Below are positions 35,155-45,834 of a DNA stretch of 64,000 bases, in pieces. A program made the translations under genes and the position numbers. Position 1 is the stretch's first letter. Every line of letters begins with the position of its first letter. The notes under the pieces were generated by a model. The model made no database searches and had not been told where the DNA came from. It saw nothing but the letters and a program-made list of their open reading frames with translations. The stretch is from Diploptera punctata. Its lineage: Eukaryota > Arthropoda > Insecta > Blattodea > Blaberidae. The stretch lies in assembly GCA_030220185.1 (NCBI GenBank), contig JASPKZ010007797.1, positions 4,392,501 through 4,456,500 of the forward strand, in the 5' to 3' direction.

Positions 35155-36059
35155 TAAAAAACAGATATATATATAACGAAAATGCACACAAGTTGTGCAT
35201 AGAACTAACTAGAGTTAGTGTCTTCCTACACTTCATTTTTAAGTGTTATTAATCTGTGCAGATCTCAGTTATTGATTTAGTAGTTTTTTACATATTGTAA
35301 TGTGGTAACAATCGCAAGATAGTTCACATATGCATGTTGATTTTGGGTCGTGTTAGGTCTTCATCCTACATACTTTGTGGTGATATCCATGCATTGCTAG
35401 GGAATTTACAAAATGGTGTAGATCTTGGTTGGTTTCCAACCATGTTCTATTTACCATTCTTCTGTTGCAACAAAACAAATATATGAGGTAAGAATATACA
35501 TGATTCAAATTGATTTTATTATCTGCTTTTTTAACTGCAAGTCACTAAAATCAGCACCAAGTCTCTAATTTAAACTATAGGGAAGTAATACAACTCCTGA
35601 TTTGTGGATTGGAAATCCACAACATGCACCGCTTCTCACCAGTACACTCTTATCAAGCAGGAACATCCACCTGCTTCATACTATGGGTTGCCATTGCTGG
35701 ATTCTGGCTTTAGTTTCTGTATCTTGCAGTTAAAAATGGCAGATAACACTGATATGCAAATTTTAACTTTTTGTCTGGGGTTTTTATTCTAATATGTTAT
35801 TATCCCTAATTTGACTATGCTGAATCAGAATATGAACTTAGTTTGTCTCCATCATGTATCAGTTTTTCACAATTTTTTTTTTTTTGCAAATGCCCCAGGT
35901 TGTCTTTCTACATTCCTGGTGTTCTCTCCTGGCATGGCATACTTGTAACCCACTTTTGAGGTTGGGGCGCCTGGAAGGTGGGGTTACATTGCCCCGATGA
36001 TATGATGGGTGATGATGATAGTGGTATGCCAGGAGAGTCTCTAATCCTAAGCCTAATGA

Positions 36060-36255
36060 ATATGAATGATGATGATTGCGATGACCACACAATTTCGGGG
36101 ACCGTTTGAACCTTAAAGTTCTCCTGACATTTGTCTTACAGGTGAGGAAAAACCCTGATTAAAACCTCACCCAGAAAAACTGTCCCGACCGGGGATCGAA
36201 CCCAAGCCCGCTATGTGACAAGGCAGCAAGCTACCTCGAGACCACAGCGGTGATA
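36060..36255 (-). mobile_element. SINE S1 with a different 3' body
   Basis: The tRNA-like head (36255-36170 on the minus strand) has 'gaccggggatcgaacccaag'. The body downstream of 36060 is not that of other S1 copies. It contains a long inverted stretch (about 35910-36040, 'cctggcatggcatac' with 'gtatgccaggaga'). Confidence 0.65.
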
Positions 36256-36328
36256 AGAAATAGTAAAATATACTTTTTTGTTAAGGTAGAATATGTTTAT
36301 CACTCACCTCATATTGTTCTTCTTATTT

Positions 36329-36379
36329 GATTATAAACTAGTTTCGGAACATAGTTTCTGTTCCATCCTCAGTATCATC
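36329..36379 (-). ncRNA. Hammerhead ribozyme, left arm
   Basis: Mirror image of the motif at 36412-36462. Stem I GATGATA (36379-36373), CTGAGGA, stem II GGAACA/TGTTCC, GAAAC, TA, GTT, and TATAATC ending at 36329. Confidence 0.75.
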
Positions 36380-36411
36380 ACGACCGTTGTTCTGTCGCCT
36401 TGATACGTCGT

Positions 36412-36462
36412 GATGATACTGAGGATGGAACAGAAACTATGTTCCGAAACTAGTTTATAATC
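36412..36462 (+). ncRNA. Hammerhead ribozyme, right arm
   Basis: Every core element is present in order. Stem I strand GATGATA (36412-36418), CTGAGGA (fits CUGANGA), one extra T, a 6-bp stem II GGAACA/TGTTCC with loop GAAACTA, GAAAC (36446-36450), a minimal 2-bp stem III with loop TA, cleavage triplet GTT (36453-36455), and TATAATC pairing with stem I (one mismatch in seven). Short stem III is usual in Penelope-type hammerheads, which often need dimers. Activity is inferred. Confidence 0.78.
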
Positions 36463-36699
36463 AAATAAGAAGAACAATATGAGGTGAGTGATAAACATAT
36501 TCTACCTTAATGAATATACCTCATAGTGAGAATTCCTAAAATAAGTAGTAATACTTTTTTGTACTCGGTTCTATTGAATTTATATTAAATATCAATTAAT
36601 GAATCCACAACACTCAACACTAAAATCTTCAGAATTAACTAATATTTCACCTCTGTTCTAAACAATCACTTAAATTTGAACATTACCCAATTTTTTACA

Positions 36700-37040
36700 T
36701 GCTGCTTTGAAATGGATGCTTTTTAGAGTTCATACTGTGAAAAGAATTTGGTACATCTTTTTTCAGCGACCAGCAATAGTCAGCTATCTTATTCAAATTT
36801 CACTTCCCCTGGTAGTGTCTTTCCATCTCCTTTATGTCCTGGTGATATCTTTCACCCTGCTCCCGGCTGACACAGCGGAGATTTTCTGGGAAAAAGTCCT
36901 AATGAGAATGTAGGAAATTTACTTCAACACTCATATTGAATCCAAGCTTTCGAAATTTCTGAAGCATATCTTTTTCATTCCTGGCACGGGGATATCTCTC
37001 TGCTTCCAACTTTTTCTTGTCCAGGATCAGATGGTGTCAT
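36700..37040 (-). pseudogene. Fragment of a widespread arthropod protein of unknown function
   Basis: The minus strand reads FRKLGFNMSVEVNFLHSH, a stop, DFFPENLRCVSREQGERYHQ, DIKEMERHYQG, a stop, and ADYCWSLKKDVPNSFH. I recognise this HSHxxFFPxN / GERxHQD / ADYCW pattern from a multicopy arthropod family that I believe is carried by mobile elements; I cannot name it. Two in-frame stops make this copy dead. Nothing host-like flanks it. Confidence 0.6.
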
Positions 37041-38140
37041 TGTTGTCAAACATTAATTTAAAAAATGAAATTCTTAGTATTTCTTAGCTCCATGGTACAA
37101 TATTTATACAAAGAACTACATTAAAACTTTTAGATATAATTGCTAATTGTAAAAAATTGTACATGCTAGAAAAAACGAATTGCAGTTTTGAATCAGCACA
37201 TCATCTTCTTCTTCTTCTTCTTAATCATAATTTGTAGGATTTTCATCCTGTTTATGTCCAAGATCACTCCTCAGAGGAAGACATATTGGATGTGCATTCA
37301 CTGTCTATCCATCTCTTGGCTGGTCTTCCTCTTGTTCTTCTTCCATCCATTGGTCTGTCTTCTTTAAAGCTAAAGGAGATAAAGAAGAATCATCACATCA
37401 AATTTAGTAAATTAGATATATTTTGCAGGAAACCCCAGAATCATGCATACCAGTGTAATTTTTTTGGACTAGGGCTTCCATGAACTTCATGTAGTTATTG
37501 GGACTACCTTCCTATTAATATGCTTATTTCGGTCTTTTTACATCAGAACGCTTCTGTGGGAGAAATTTCAAGGTAGGTTTCAGCATGCAATGTTAGACAG
37601 TTCCCTTGTAAGATGTTTAAAACAATTTTGTAGAAAAAAGTGTTACGTTTCATGAAACACTTCTTCCAACTTACACTGAAGGCTAACTTTGATTGTGTAC
37701 AAATCGTTTTTGTAACTCCTGATCGTCCAAGTTTGCTGGTTAATGAACTCAAACTTACTTTTCTTAATTGATTGCTATGTGCCAAGTTTTGTTCTGACAC
37801 AACAAAAACTGCAGCCATTAGAGCATTAACAGACACATATGCACATATCATATATATGTAAATTTTGGTAATTTTCATGTGTGCTACGTAGAATTGATGA
37901 AAATTTGTAAAATATTTTCAAAAATCTTTTCATGAGAACAACCTCAGTAGCTTCATTCCTTCAGAATTCACTAAAAACTGGAATAATACAAAATAAGTAG
38001 CAAATTAAAAAAAAAAAGAAGGAAAAAACCATACTTTTTAATTGATTGCTATATGCTAAGTTTGTTACTGATAAAACAAAAATTGCAGCTGCTAGAAGCA
38101 ATAATGGACACACATATAAATACATACATATATAATAATA
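37041..38140. other. Unassigned sequence
   Basis: A (CTT)n tract sits at about 37203-37222. A duplicated motif ('aattgattgctatatgccaag') occurs near 37765 and 38038, so two diverged copies of an unknown repeat are likely. No gene supported. Confidence 0.4.
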
Positions 38141-38159
38141 AGTTTGGTCTGTTTAATTC

Positions 38160-38300
38160 TTACCTCATATCATTGTTTCTGTTAGACATACGTTTCAAGG
38201 CATGTTAGCCTCATCTTCAGTAGTTACAGACTATGCCAATGATGTACCAACTGAGCTAACTGAACACTCCAATCTAAACGCAAATTTTTCTCTTTTACAT
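38160..38300 (-). mobile_element. Chimera of tRNA-like 5' half and hammerhead
   Basis: On the minus strand: 'gagaaaaatttgcgtttaga' leader, tRNA-like D arm (TTAGCTCAGTTGGTACATC) and half of the anticodon arm (CATTGGCATAG). This joins directly to the hammerhead at 38229-38179 and the 'atgatatgaggtaagaatta' terminus. The matching T-arm half with 'ggttcaaaccccagtctgag' is left behind at 38405-38435. Confidence 0.7.
38179..38229 (-). ncRNA. Hammerhead ribozyme, best conserved copy
   Basis: Minus strand: CTGTAACTA (38229-38221), CTGAAGA (38220-38214), stem II AGGC/GCCT with a loop, GAAAC (38196-38192), loop GTAT, GTC cleavage triplet (38187-38185), TAACAG (38184-38179). Stem I forms TA/TA and CTGT/ACAG with a 3-nt AAC bulge, which could serve as a tertiary contact. 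All invariant core bases are in place. Confidence 0.8.
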
Positions 38301-38455
38301 TGTTAATTCCCAAATGCTACGAACTGTTGCTCAATCATGCAAATGACAGCTTCTTATTTAATAAGACTTTTATTGGGGATTTAAACATTACTTTAGAAAG
38401 CAAAAGGTCCTGGTTCAAACCCCAGTCTGAGCATGTATTTTTCTTATTCAAAGTT

Positions 38456-38850
38456 AAAATTGGGAAACACATTATGAGGTTAATGAGTCATTTTAACATC
38501 TTACCTCATATTTCATGTTTTTTCAAACACGGTAACTATAGTTTTCAAATGAATGACAAGATCATTTGAAAACTATAGTTACCGTGTTTGAAAAAACATG
38601 AAATATGAGGTAAGATGTTAAAATGACTCATTAATTTATTAATGTATTTTTCTTCTTCAAAGTTAAAATTGGGAAACACATTATGAGGTTCTTAATTAAT
38701 AAATTAATGAGTCATTTTAACATCTTACCTCATAATTGTCATAATGGCGGTTGAAAATGAATGACAAGATCATTTGAAAACTATAGTTACCGTGTTTGAA
38801 AAACATGAAATATGAGGTAAGATGTTAAAATGACTCATTAATTTATTCAT
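38456..38850. mobile_element. Two related snapbacks, one with perfect 72-bp arms
   Basis: 38481-38552 and 38562-38633 are exact reverse complements (72 of 72) with a 9-nt spacer. A second unit (about 38700-38845) has the same outer arms with part of the left arm deleted. Both carry 'catcttacctcatatttcat' and end in the 'gggaaacacattatgaggtt' type terminus. No hammerhead core or coding. Confidence 0.85.
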
Positions 38851-39044
38851 GTATTTTTCTCTTCAAATGTAATTTGTCCTTCAGTGAAAAGCATTAAATT
38901 AACAATAAAAACATCTAAAGAAGCCCTACTGGCTTTATAAAGTAATCTTTAAATTCCCAATAAAAGTCTTCTTAAAAAAGAAGCCGTCATTTGCGTGATC
39001 AAGTAACAGTTTGTAGCATTTGGTGCTTGGGAATTAACAATGTA

Positions 39045-39200
39045 TAAGAGAAAAATTTGCTTTTAGATTGGAGTGGTCAGGTAGCTCAGATGGTAGAGCA
39101 TTGGCATAGAAAGCCAAAAGTCCTGGGTTCAGACACCAGTCTGAGCATTTTTTTTTTTCTCTTCAAATATAATTTGTCCTTCAGTGAGAAATATTAAATT
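39045..39200 (+). repeat. tRNA-like repeat copy
   Basis: Leader 'aagagaaaaatttgcttttag', then GGTAGCTCAGATGGTAGAGC (D arm), anticodon arm TTGGCATAGAAAGCCAA, T arm with GGGTTCAGACACC, 3' acceptor TCTGAGC, then 'tttttctcttcaaatataat'. A near-complete cloverleaf with a pol III A box. The B box is damaged. Confidence 0.75.
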
Positions 39201-39940
39201 AATAATAAAAACTTTCCCATAATATTTGATAGTTCATGATTATGGACTTAAGTATTATTTGATGGCCAACGGTAAAAATTACGAATTATTTTTTTTAATG
39301 TGAAGTAAATTGCCTCCAGTCAGATGATACAGTTAGCAACTTGAACATTAAATTGTAACTCCTAATGGAACATTTCTCAGATGGGTAGGTAAAGAGAGAT
39401 ATCTCCAAAATTCTGAAAAATTGGTTATCTAGCTAAAAAGAGTGACAATTTTTTTTTGTGTCATAAAAATGAAAATGTTGATTACTGTAGGACAGAGTGA
39501 CACATTATAGTAACAACGTGATTAGTATATTTCATGGTAATTCATAATTTTGGACCCTTGGTGTATGTAAAAAATAAAATTGGGATGGAGATATCTCTGT
39601 TTATGCAATCACCCAGAAAGGATATATCTCTCTTTACACACCCACAGAGATTTAATTGACTGCTTTCCCTTGGTAATATTTACTGTATGTGGTTGCAAGA
39701 AAATGTGAAACTTCGAAATTATTTCCACCTCAACTTCTCATGTGAGAATGAGGTTATGTCTGCTAGAAATTCACAAAAACATTTTTATACAATTATTTGT
39801 TAAAATAAAATATTTAATAACAATAAAAAATCTATGTTTAATATTTTAAGGATCAAAGCTTCCTCTACTGAATAATACTGTTGTCAGATTGCAATGGTTT
39901 GAACATCTCAAAAGAATGCAAAACAAAAGCTACCTCAGGA
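39201..39940. other. Unassigned sequence with inverted 'aaagagagatat' motifs
   Basis: The inverted pair 'gtaaagagagatatctcc' (about 39390) and 'ggatatatctctctttac' (about 39618-39635) may bound a small MITE. The region shows nothing else. Confidence 0.35.
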
Positions 39941-39944
39941 AACA

Positions 39945-40330
39945 TGTGGCTAGGGCACCCAGCTCCCTGATTGGGATCTCAGGTTTGAATCCTGGCAGTA
40001 CCAGAGGAGTATTGATGGTGGGCCATACCAGGATTTTTCCCAGAGTTCTCCTGTTTCCCTAATTTCATCTCCATTCATTTCATAACACCTTTCCCAACTT
40101 TATTATATGAACCTTTCACCTCAACTCAAGTTAGATAAAAAAATAGTCTGGTTTAAATAGGTATTTAAAATATGTGGTTGTGGTGATCTAATGGGGCACA
40201 CTCATTTGTACTTCCTCATGACTGAGAGTCTGTGTGTCAACTTAGGGCAGGGGGGCCAAAAGGAGAATTGTAGCTTCTTAATGAGGCCTTGGGCACAGCC
40301 CAAATAAATGACTGTATGAGTCATATGTGT
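39945..40330 (+). mobile_element. tRNA-derived SINE-like repeat S6
   Basis: The head has GTGGCTAGGGCACCCAG and a B box (GGTTTGAATCC) about 45 bp on. A body of 'gggccataccaggatttttc' follows and it ends in 'aaataaatgactgta'. Single copy in this window, so the assignment rests on the promoter pattern. Confidence 0.5.
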
Positions 40331-40432
40331 GTTGAAAAACATAACACTGTAGAGTATATTTCATCTCATTCATTACATAAAGTAAGCATGTGTAATACAA
40401 CAAACATAAAATAAGGTTAAGTTATGTAGATA

Positions 40433-40690
40433 GGAAATAACACTTTGAGGTTTTTTTAATATTGTTTATTTTTTATTTCACTCACCTCATACTTCATAAC
40501 TCCTTGCAAACCCAGGGTTTCATCACATCATTTGTGACATTCTCAATGCTGTGTCACATTCACAATTGACGTCCAACGGCCTTCTATCCTGCAGACTGAC
40601 CTCCACGCCATCAGATGTGACGAAACCCTGGGTTTGCGAGGAGTTATGAAGTATGAGGTGAGTGAAATAAAAAGTAAACAATATAAAATA
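40433..40690. mobile_element. Penelope-like snapback, short
   Basis: Inverted arms (about 40455-40525 and 40612-40685) of 'gtttattttttatttcactc ... cataactcctcgcaaacccag'. The spacer is a remnant of the nuclease 3' region. It is the short version of the giant palindrome at 50632-51906. A weak hammerhead-like 'cattgagaatgtc' and 'gatgaaaccc' pair is present in reverse. Confidence 0.75.
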
Positions 40691-40754
40691 AGGTTGTTCT
40701 GTTAGGGACTTGAACCTGTACCCATGTCTACTAATCAAATTTAATGGAAGAGAG

Positions 40755-41015
40755 AAGACTACTGCATTTATTTATTCAACTGGTTTTAAATGTATATAAC
40801 ATCTTCCTGTACCCAATACTAAGTTTCAATTCTATTCTTCCATTCATTTCTATCCTTCCAGTCACCATCCTGCAGTCCCCTATCCTTCATCAAATTCATA
40901 ATTCCCTCTATACATGTCTTCTTAGGTCTCCCTCTTCTTTTCCTCTGATTTGAACCCCACTCCAAACTCCTAACTGACAATCTATCTACATTCATCCTGC
41001 AGAGAACTTAAGGTA
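40755..41015 (-). pseudogene. LINE 3' end, family D
   Basis: Minus strand encodes a SGVQIRGKEEGDLRRHV-like frame and, in the better copy at 51908-52080, 'RRGRPKKTWIQGIINLMKDR'. It marks a fourth LINE group in the window. Confidence 0.6.
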
Positions 41016-41344
41016 CAAGGAAAACAACCATGAGGAATATCAGAGGAAAGGTGGATTAAATAAATAAACGAGATACAAATAACATGAATGTATGGGAGGA
41101 AGAAAGCATGAGAGGAATATTCTGGATGATAATGATGTTACTGTAAGGACAGTAAATCACAAGGTAAAAGTAGATGGACGGAAGATATTAAAACTTTGAA
41201 AATTGTTTGATCTTAGATATTAAAATTATCACTTCTCATCGAAAAACAAATTTTATTTGAAGAGAAAAATGTAGGCCTAATTCAGGATTTTAACCCGATT
41301 CAGGCATATATTTTACTGTGTATTTATTATTCATTTCATTGATG

Positions 41345-41490
41345 GATAAATCTTATTTGAACAGAAAAATTATACACTCAGACTGGGACTTGAACCCAGG
41401 ACCTTTGGCTTTTTAGACCAATGCTCTACTGACTGAGCTATCGGGGCAAGTTCCATTCTAAATGCAAATCTAATCTCCCAGAAATTTGTC
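41345..41490 (-). repeat. tRNA-like repeat copy
   Basis: Reverse-oriented cloverleaf: 'cactcagactgggacttgaa' (3' acceptor and T arm) through 'gctctactgactgagctatc' (D arm). Leader 'caagttccattctaaatgcaaat'. One of at least ten copies. Confidence 0.7.
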
Positions 41491-41565
41491 GAACACTTTG
41501 CAAAATACCCCATAACAATCAGCTAAACGGTATGGCAACGCATAAAATACGAACAAACAAATAAG

Positions 41566-42136
41566 TACTTATTTTAGGAATTCTCACTATGAGGTATATT
41601 CATAAAAGTAGAATATTTTTTATCACTCACCTTATATTGTTCTTCTTATTTGATTATAAACTAGTTTCGGAACATAGTTTCTGTTCCATCCTCGTGTTTC
41701 CTATTTAGACTTGATATGTCTTATAATTACTTATTTTAGGAATTCTCACTATGAGGTATATTCATTAAGGTAGAATATTTTTTATCACTCACCTTAATGA
41801 ATATACCTCATAGTGAGAATTCCTAAAATAAGTAATTATAAGACATATCAAGTCTAAATAGGAAACACGAGGATGGAACAGAAACTATGTTCCGAAACTA
41901 GTTTATAATCAAATAAGAAGAACAATATGAGGTGAGTGATAAAAAATATTCTACCTTAATGAATATACCTCATAGTGAGAATTCCTAAAATAAGTAATTA
42001 TAAGACATATCAAGTCTAAATAGGAAACACGAGGATGGAACAGAAACTACATTCCAAAACTAGTTTATAATCAAATAAGAACAATATGAGGTGAGTGATA
42101 AAAAATATTCTACCTTAATTAAACAAATAAGTACTT
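41566..42136. mobile_element. Complex palindrome/tandem snapback
   Basis: Left arm 41566-41772 and right arm about 41795-42000 are reverse complements with a 22-nt spacer. A further direct copy of the right arm's second half follows to 42118. Units carry 'ggaacagaaactatgttccg' as in the 36.3-kb element, but the CTGA of the hammerhead box is replaced (CACGAGGA), so the ribozyme core is lost. It also contains the pre-insertion sequence for the mariner at 41569-41590. Confidence 0.8.
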
Positions 42137-42137
42137 A

Positions 42138-43462
42138 CGAGGTGTGATCAATAAGTTTCCAGAATGAGGCCATAAACACAACACTTCAAAGTTTCTATTC
42201 AGCACTGTCACCCTCGAAGTAGTCACCTTGGGAGTTGATACACTTGTCCCAGCGCTTCTGCCAATGCTGGAAGCACTTCTGGAAGTCGTCTTCTTTAAAT
42301 ATGTCCAATGCCTTCTGCGATTCGCGCTGGATGACATCAATGTCCTCAAAACGATGTCCTCGGAGCCGAATTTTTAGCCGTGGAACAGGAAAAAGTCTGC
42401 TGGAGCCAGATCTGGAGAATAGGCTGGATGGGGAACAGTACTCATCCTATTTTTGTCCAAAAACTGGCAGACAGAAATTGCTTTGTGCGCGGGCACATTG
42501 TCGTGATGCAGGAACCAGTCACCAGTCCTCCATTTCTCTGGCCGTTTGCGTCGCACATTCTCCCTCAATCTTTGCAACACTTGTTTGTAGTACACTTGAT
42601 TCACTGTTTGACCCTGTGGTACAAATCCCTTATGCACAATTCCATTAATGTCAAAAAAAACAATCATTGACTTCACATTCGATCGAACTTGTCTGGCTTT
42701 CTTGGGGCGTGGAGATGCAGGACTCTTCCATTGCGAAGACTGTTGTTTAGTTTCTGGATCGTAGCCATAAATCCATGTTTCATCACCAGTAATAACCTTT
42801 TCCATGAACCATGGGTCATTTTTAAGCTGTTCTTTAAGATCTGTGCAGGCAATCACACGACTTTCCTTTTGGTCATTTGAAAGGAGGCGGGGCACGAACT
42901 TCGCAGCAATTCTTCGCATGTTCAAATCGTCTTTCAAAATGCTTTGAACACTTCCAAACGAGAGTGCTAGTGCATCAGACAGTTCTCGTATTGTAATGCG
43001 CCTATCATTTAATACCATTTCCCTCACTCGATCGATATTTTTATTGGTTTTGCTGGAAGTTGGTCGTCCCAGACGATTTTCATCCTTAACCGATGTCACG
43101 CCCCTTTTAAATTTCGAAAATCACTCAAATGCTTGAGATTTGCCCATTGCTTCCTCCCCATAAGCTGTTCTTAACATTTGATATGTTTCTGTTGCAGTTT
43201 TACCAAGTTTAAAGCAAAATTTGATGCATGTTCTTTGTTCCTCGTAATCCCGCATTGTTGCTACACAGAGAAATTGCCGCATGCACAAAACACGTCTTCA
43301 CTTCAGAGCTTCTACCAGCATACTGCAAGGTCAGAGAAGGTCGCGCGACCCCTCAAATTCATCACAAGGAAATTCTGAGTGTACAGCCTGGGTAAAAATT
43401 AAAAACTCCTCAATGGCATAATTGTTTTGAAGCCATTCCGGAAACTTATTGATCACACCTCA
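42138..43462 (-). mobile_element. mariner element (DD34D)
   Basis: 1325 bp flanked by TA (42136-42137 and 43463-43464). Inverted ends are CGAGGTGTGATCAATAAG on the left and, in reverse, TGAGGTGTGATCAATAAG on the right. It is inserted in a copy of the snapback repeat. The flanks 'aataagtactta' and 'ttttaggaattctc' rejoin exactly as the uninterrupted sequence at about 41570. Confidence 0.95.
42195..43255 (-). pseudogene. mariner transposase, two disabling mutations
   Basis: The span equals 353 codons, the normal mariner size. The N-terminal paired-type helix-turn-helix region starts MRDYEEQR. Catalytic residues are visible in ITGDETWIYGYD, HHDNVPAHKA and SPDLAPADFF, with exactly 34 residues between the last two Asp. 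A TGG to TGA nonsense change lies at about 43122 (the FE[W]FSKF position) and a one-base loss at about 42378 just after FFLF. The long open part is 42374-43099. The element is dead but recently so. Confidence 0.93.
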
Positions 43463-43464
43463 TA

Positions 43465-43728
43465 TTTTAGGAATTCTCACTATGAGGTATATTCATTAGG
43501 GTAGAATTTTTTATCACTCACCTCATATTGTTCAATATAAAATTCTACCTTAATTAAACAAATAAGTATTTTTATATATTAGATTTTAAAATAACTATAT
43601 TTAAATAATGATTTGTGAGTAAACAGCTTAATTTTATTTGTTAAATAGTCCTAACAAATGCCATTCTTGATTTCCAAATCCTCTAGATAAATTGGAAATC
43701 ACTCGTGGCATTACTTATGATAATATTC
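43465..43728. repeat. Remainder of snapback target and R1 fragment
   Basis: 43465-43560 continues the 41.6-kb type repeat ('ttttaggaattctcactatg', 'tatcactcacctcatattg'). 43585-43728 is a reverse fragment of dispersed repeat R1. Confidence 0.7.
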
Positions 43729-43901
43729 ATTACTTTTAAACAGTAAAGCTTAATATTTTGATGTTTCATGTTCACAATACCAGGATTAAAGAGGAGGAAA
43801 AAAAAAACTCTCATTGCATAGCAAGACAATAGAAGAGTTATTTGATGAGAAGTTTATTATTTTGGGTTAAAATTTGTCTTTGTGACAAAAAATAAATAAT
43901 A

Positions 43902-45829
43902 TACTTACTTACTCACTGGCACTATCGAACCCTTAGGTTCATTACCACACGGACATAAGCTCTCCATACATCCCTATCCTGAGCTAATGCTTTCCAATTA
44001 TTCCCTGTATAATCTACTTTCCTCAAATCATTGTTAATGTTATTCTCCCACATCATTCTTGGTCTACCAACTGGGTGTTTTCCCTCTGGCTTCCCAACAA
44101 GAAGCTTCCATGCAAGTCTTTCATTCCCCATCCGTGCAACATGTCCTGCCCATCGCAGTCTACGAGACTTAACTGTTCTTATTATATCTGGCTTCCTATA
44201 AAGACCATGTAGTTCATTGTTATGTAGTCTTCTCTATTCACCTGTTTGTTCATCTCTCTTTGGTCTAAAAATTTTCCTAAGAACTTTATTCTCAAATACT
44301 TGTAATCTCCTTTCCTCCCTTAAAGTAAGAGTCCATGTTTCGCATCCATATAATATAACTGGTAGAATAATAGATTTATATATTTTCAGTTCAACGTTTT
44401 TTGAAAGGAGTTGGGACATCAAGAGTCTCTGCAATGCATTTCCAGAATTGAGCCTATGTTTAATTTCTTTGTGCATCTCATTCCTATTTGTGATTATTGT
44501 TCCTAGGTATTTGAATTCAGCCACTTCCTCAAAATTTCCCTCATTTGTCATTAGCTGTCCATTTCCATCATATAATGTATTTCTACATGTGACCATATAT
44601 TTAGTTTTATTGATATTTACTTCCAGTCCTAATTTCTTAGTGCTACTCAATAGTGTGTGCGTGTTGTCCTTTTGTACCTCCTCGCTATCGGCCAATAGTA
44701 CTACATCATCAGCATAAACTACCATTGAGTTGTAAGCCTTCCTCGTTCTCTAAAGATTTAATGGCATGCTCTAGTACAAAATTAAATAGTAGAGGAGATA
44801 GTGCATCTCCTTGCTTCAACCCATTCTGGATTTCAAAAGTGTCCGAAAACTCTATTCCTACACGCACCCTACTCTTTGTGCCATTTAGACACATTCTTAT
44901 AAGTCTAACTAACTTTTTAGGAATTCCGAACTCCAATAGGATACTATATAACTTCTCCCTCTTAATTGAATCATATGCTTTTTTGAAGTCTACATATAGT
45001 GATGTACAGTACTATTATATTCCCATTTCTTTTCTAAAATCTGTCTTATACTAAAAATCTGATCTGTTGTAGACCTGTTTCTTCTAAAGCCACATTGATG
45101 ATCTCCTAGAATGTCACCAATATAGGGAGTAAGTCTGCTTACTAATATATTTGTTAGAATTTTGTAGGAAGTTGAAAGTAATGAGATGCCCCTGTAGTTG
45201 TTGCAATCAGTTTTATCTCCTTTCTTATAAATTGGTATGATAATTGATTCTTTCCATTCATCTGGAAGAGCTTCTTTTTCCCAAATCATACTAAGCAACC
45301 AGCGTATCTTGTCCATCAATTTTTCTCCCCCTGATTTTATCAGTTCTGCTGGGATCTCATCCGAACTTGATGCTTTATACATCTACAACTTTTCTATTGC
45401 CATTTCAACCTCTAATGCACTTGGTTCTGCGACTAGCATTTCTGCTGTCTGTAAATTATCCTCCTCAATGTCCTGTTCTGTATGTACATTTAATAGCTGA
45501 TTACAGTAACTTTTCCATCTATTTAATATACTCCTGGGATCTGCAATCATATCCCCATTTTCATTCCGAATTATGTTTGTTCTAGCCTGAAACCCTTTCT
45601 TCTCTATACTAATTCCCTGATATAATTCTCTAATGTCCCTACTTTTTGCATTCATTTCAAGATCATTAATCTTCTCTCTCAAATATTCCCTCTTTTTACT
45701 CTTTAGTAACATGGTGGTTTCCCGTCTAATACTACCCAATTGTTCTAAATTTACTTCATTTGGCTCGTGTAACCATTTCATTTTTGCTAGCTTTCTTTTC
45801 TTTACAATGTCGGCACATTCCTCATCAAA
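43902..45829 (-). pseudogene. LINE family A, longest copy with reverse-transcriptase domain
   Basis: The 5' end (45829) starts in the linker (WFDEECADIVKKRK). It continues through 'AELIKSGGEKLMDK', 'PDEWKESIIIPIYKKGDKTD', 'NNYRGISLLSTSYKIL', 'HQCGFRRNRSTTDQIF', 'NGLKQGDALSPLLFNFVLE', the catalytic YADDVVLLAD (about 44720), 'YGCETWTLTLREER', and the terminal MNLRVR at 43922. A 'taagtaagta'-like tail follows. This is an RTE-like non-LTR reverse transcriptase without its endonuclease. Stops at about 45382, 44730 and 44232 and a gap near 44980 disable it. Confidence 0.88.
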
Positions 45830-45834
45830 CCAAA

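Larger units (their letters stand above)
36282..36545. mobile_element. Snapback element with hammerhead in both arms
   Basis: Inverted arms of about 100 bp (36282-36382 and 36408-36509) around a short spacer with 'gttgttctgtcgccttgat'. The outer parts read 'ttatcactcacctcatattg' and its complement. The 3' terminus 'gaatatacctcatagtgaga' follows the right arm. Related to the complex palindrome at 41566-42136. Confidence 0.85.

Noticed and set aside
40523..40738. 71-residue minus-strand frame
   Set aside because: It lies in the arms and spacer of a snapback repeat and matches the degraded tail of the nuclease frame, not a separate gene.
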